NCBI RefSeq assembly: GCF_946885855.1
Contig: NZ_CAMPHH010000214.1
Location: forward strand, 1-6,012
Source: an uncultured Actinotalea sp.
GTDB taxonomy: Bacteria > Actinomycetota > Actinomycetes > Actinomycetales > Cellulomonadaceae
Direction of reading: 5' to 3'
DNA length: 6,012 bases
Numbering within the stretch: the first letter of the stretch is position 1; each line of letters opens with the position of its first letter. Below the pieces are notes generated by a model that saw only the letters and a program-made list of their open reading frames with translations, was not told where the DNA came from and searched no databases. The position numbers were made by a program, and so were the translations under genes. Of this stretch, positions 5,584 to 6,012 are shown in pieces.

Positions 5584-6012
5584 GTGACCCTGACCATCCG
5601 CCCCGCCGGCGAGTGCCGCTACGACGTCGTCGCGCTGGGTGAGGTGATGCTGCGCCTGGATCCGGGGGAGGGGCGGATCCGCACGGCCCGGTCCTTCCGG
5701 GTGTGGGAAGGCGGCGGGGAGTACAACGTCGCGCGGGGCCTGCGGAGGGCGTTCGGGCTACGGGGGGCGATCGTCACGGCGCTGGCGGACAACGAGGTGG
5801 GCCGACTGGTGGAGGACCTCATGCTGACCGGGGGTCTGGACACCGGCTTCGTGCGGTGGGTGCCGTACGACGGGATCGGACGCTCGGTGCGCAACGGGTT
5901 GAACTTCACCGAGCGCGGGTTCGGGGTGCGCGGCGCGGTCGGGGTGTCGGACCGGGGCCTGACGGCGGTGTCCCAGATGCGGCCGGGGGAGGTGGACTGG
6001 GACCACCTGTTC
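5584..6012 (+). CDS. PfkB-family sugar kinase, probably a 2-keto-3-deoxygluconate kinase type (3' end outside window)
   Basis: The first 143 residues are present and the frame is open at the right edge. Full family members are about 300-340 residues. The N-terminal strand YDVVALGEVMLRLDPG (13-28) and the glycine-rich WEGGGEYNVARGL (41-53, with the substrate-loop Gly residues and Asn48) are typical of PfkB/ribokinase sugar kinases. A later segment, NGLNFTERGFGVRG (104-117), recalls KDG-kinase-like members, but the ATP site and catalytic Asp lie beyond the edge. The GTG at 5584 is chosen because GGAGGAG ends three bases before it (GGAGG five bases before). Following an Eda-type aldolase, phosphorylation of a 2-keto-3-deoxy sugar acid is the likely role, by inference. 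An 89-base gap separates it from the aldolase. Codons are G-shifted (Val GTG about 11 to GTC 5), with a rare AGG and CTA. Confidence 0.87.
   Translation, partial: MTLTIRPAGECRYDVVALGEVMLRLDPGEGRIRTARSFRVWEGGGEYNVARGLRRAFGLRGAIVTALADNEVGRLVEDLMLTGGLDTGFVRWVPYDGIGRSVRNGLNFTERGFGVRGAVGVSDRGLTAVSQMRPGEVDWDHLF

Noticed and set aside
5619..6006. Minus-strand open frames opposite the kinase
   Set aside because: They overlap a clear PfkB N-terminus on the other strand, lack plausible ribosome binding sites and show no family features.
1..6012. CRISPR array, tRNA/rRNA genes, insertion sequences, toxin-antitoxin or phage genes
   Set aside because: No regularly spaced repeats, cloverleaf-like sequence, transposase motifs or terminal inverted repeats were seen. 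The only repeats are the short ones listed.

Overview
The window is very GC-rich (clearly above 70% by eye), with C/G-ending codons, GTG starts and the gene types of a high-GC actinobacterium. The style suggests a Cellulomonas- or Promicromonospora-like genus, but that is inference; no marker gene here fixes the taxon.

Layout: (1) 2-325 (+) is the 3' end of an unidentified acidic protein. It converges across about 70 bp on (2) 396-1415 (-), a cold-shock protein with four tandem cold-shock domains and a basic RG/PA-rich linker. (3) 1543-2577 (-) is a LacI-family repressor. (4) 2578-2754 is a divergent control region. It holds a well-formed forward promoter with a palindromic operator at its predicted transcription start, and a second, related palindrome over the likely lacI promoter. 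(5) 2755-6012 (+) is a catabolic operon running off the right edge: Gfo/Idh/MocA oxidoreductase, xylose-isomerase-like TIM-barrel protein (4-bp overlap with the previous gene), KDPG/KHG-type aldolase, and the N-terminal part of a PfkB-family sugar kinase.

How it fits together (inference): the LacI repressor controls itself and the divergent operon from two matched sites 65 bp apart. The oxidoreductase and TIM-barrel protein would oxidise and then isomerise or otherwise rework an unknown sugar or glycoside. The kinase and aldolase would form the lower part, phosphorylating a 2-keto-3-deoxy sugar acid and splitting it to pyruvate plus a C3 unit. No transporter or glycosidase lies in the window, so the substrate is unknown. 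The most noteworthy items are the paired operators with a probably leaderless lacI, the four-domain cold-shock protein, and the unusual pairing of an oxidoreductase/TIM-barrel couple with an Entner-Doudoroff-type aldolase and kinase.
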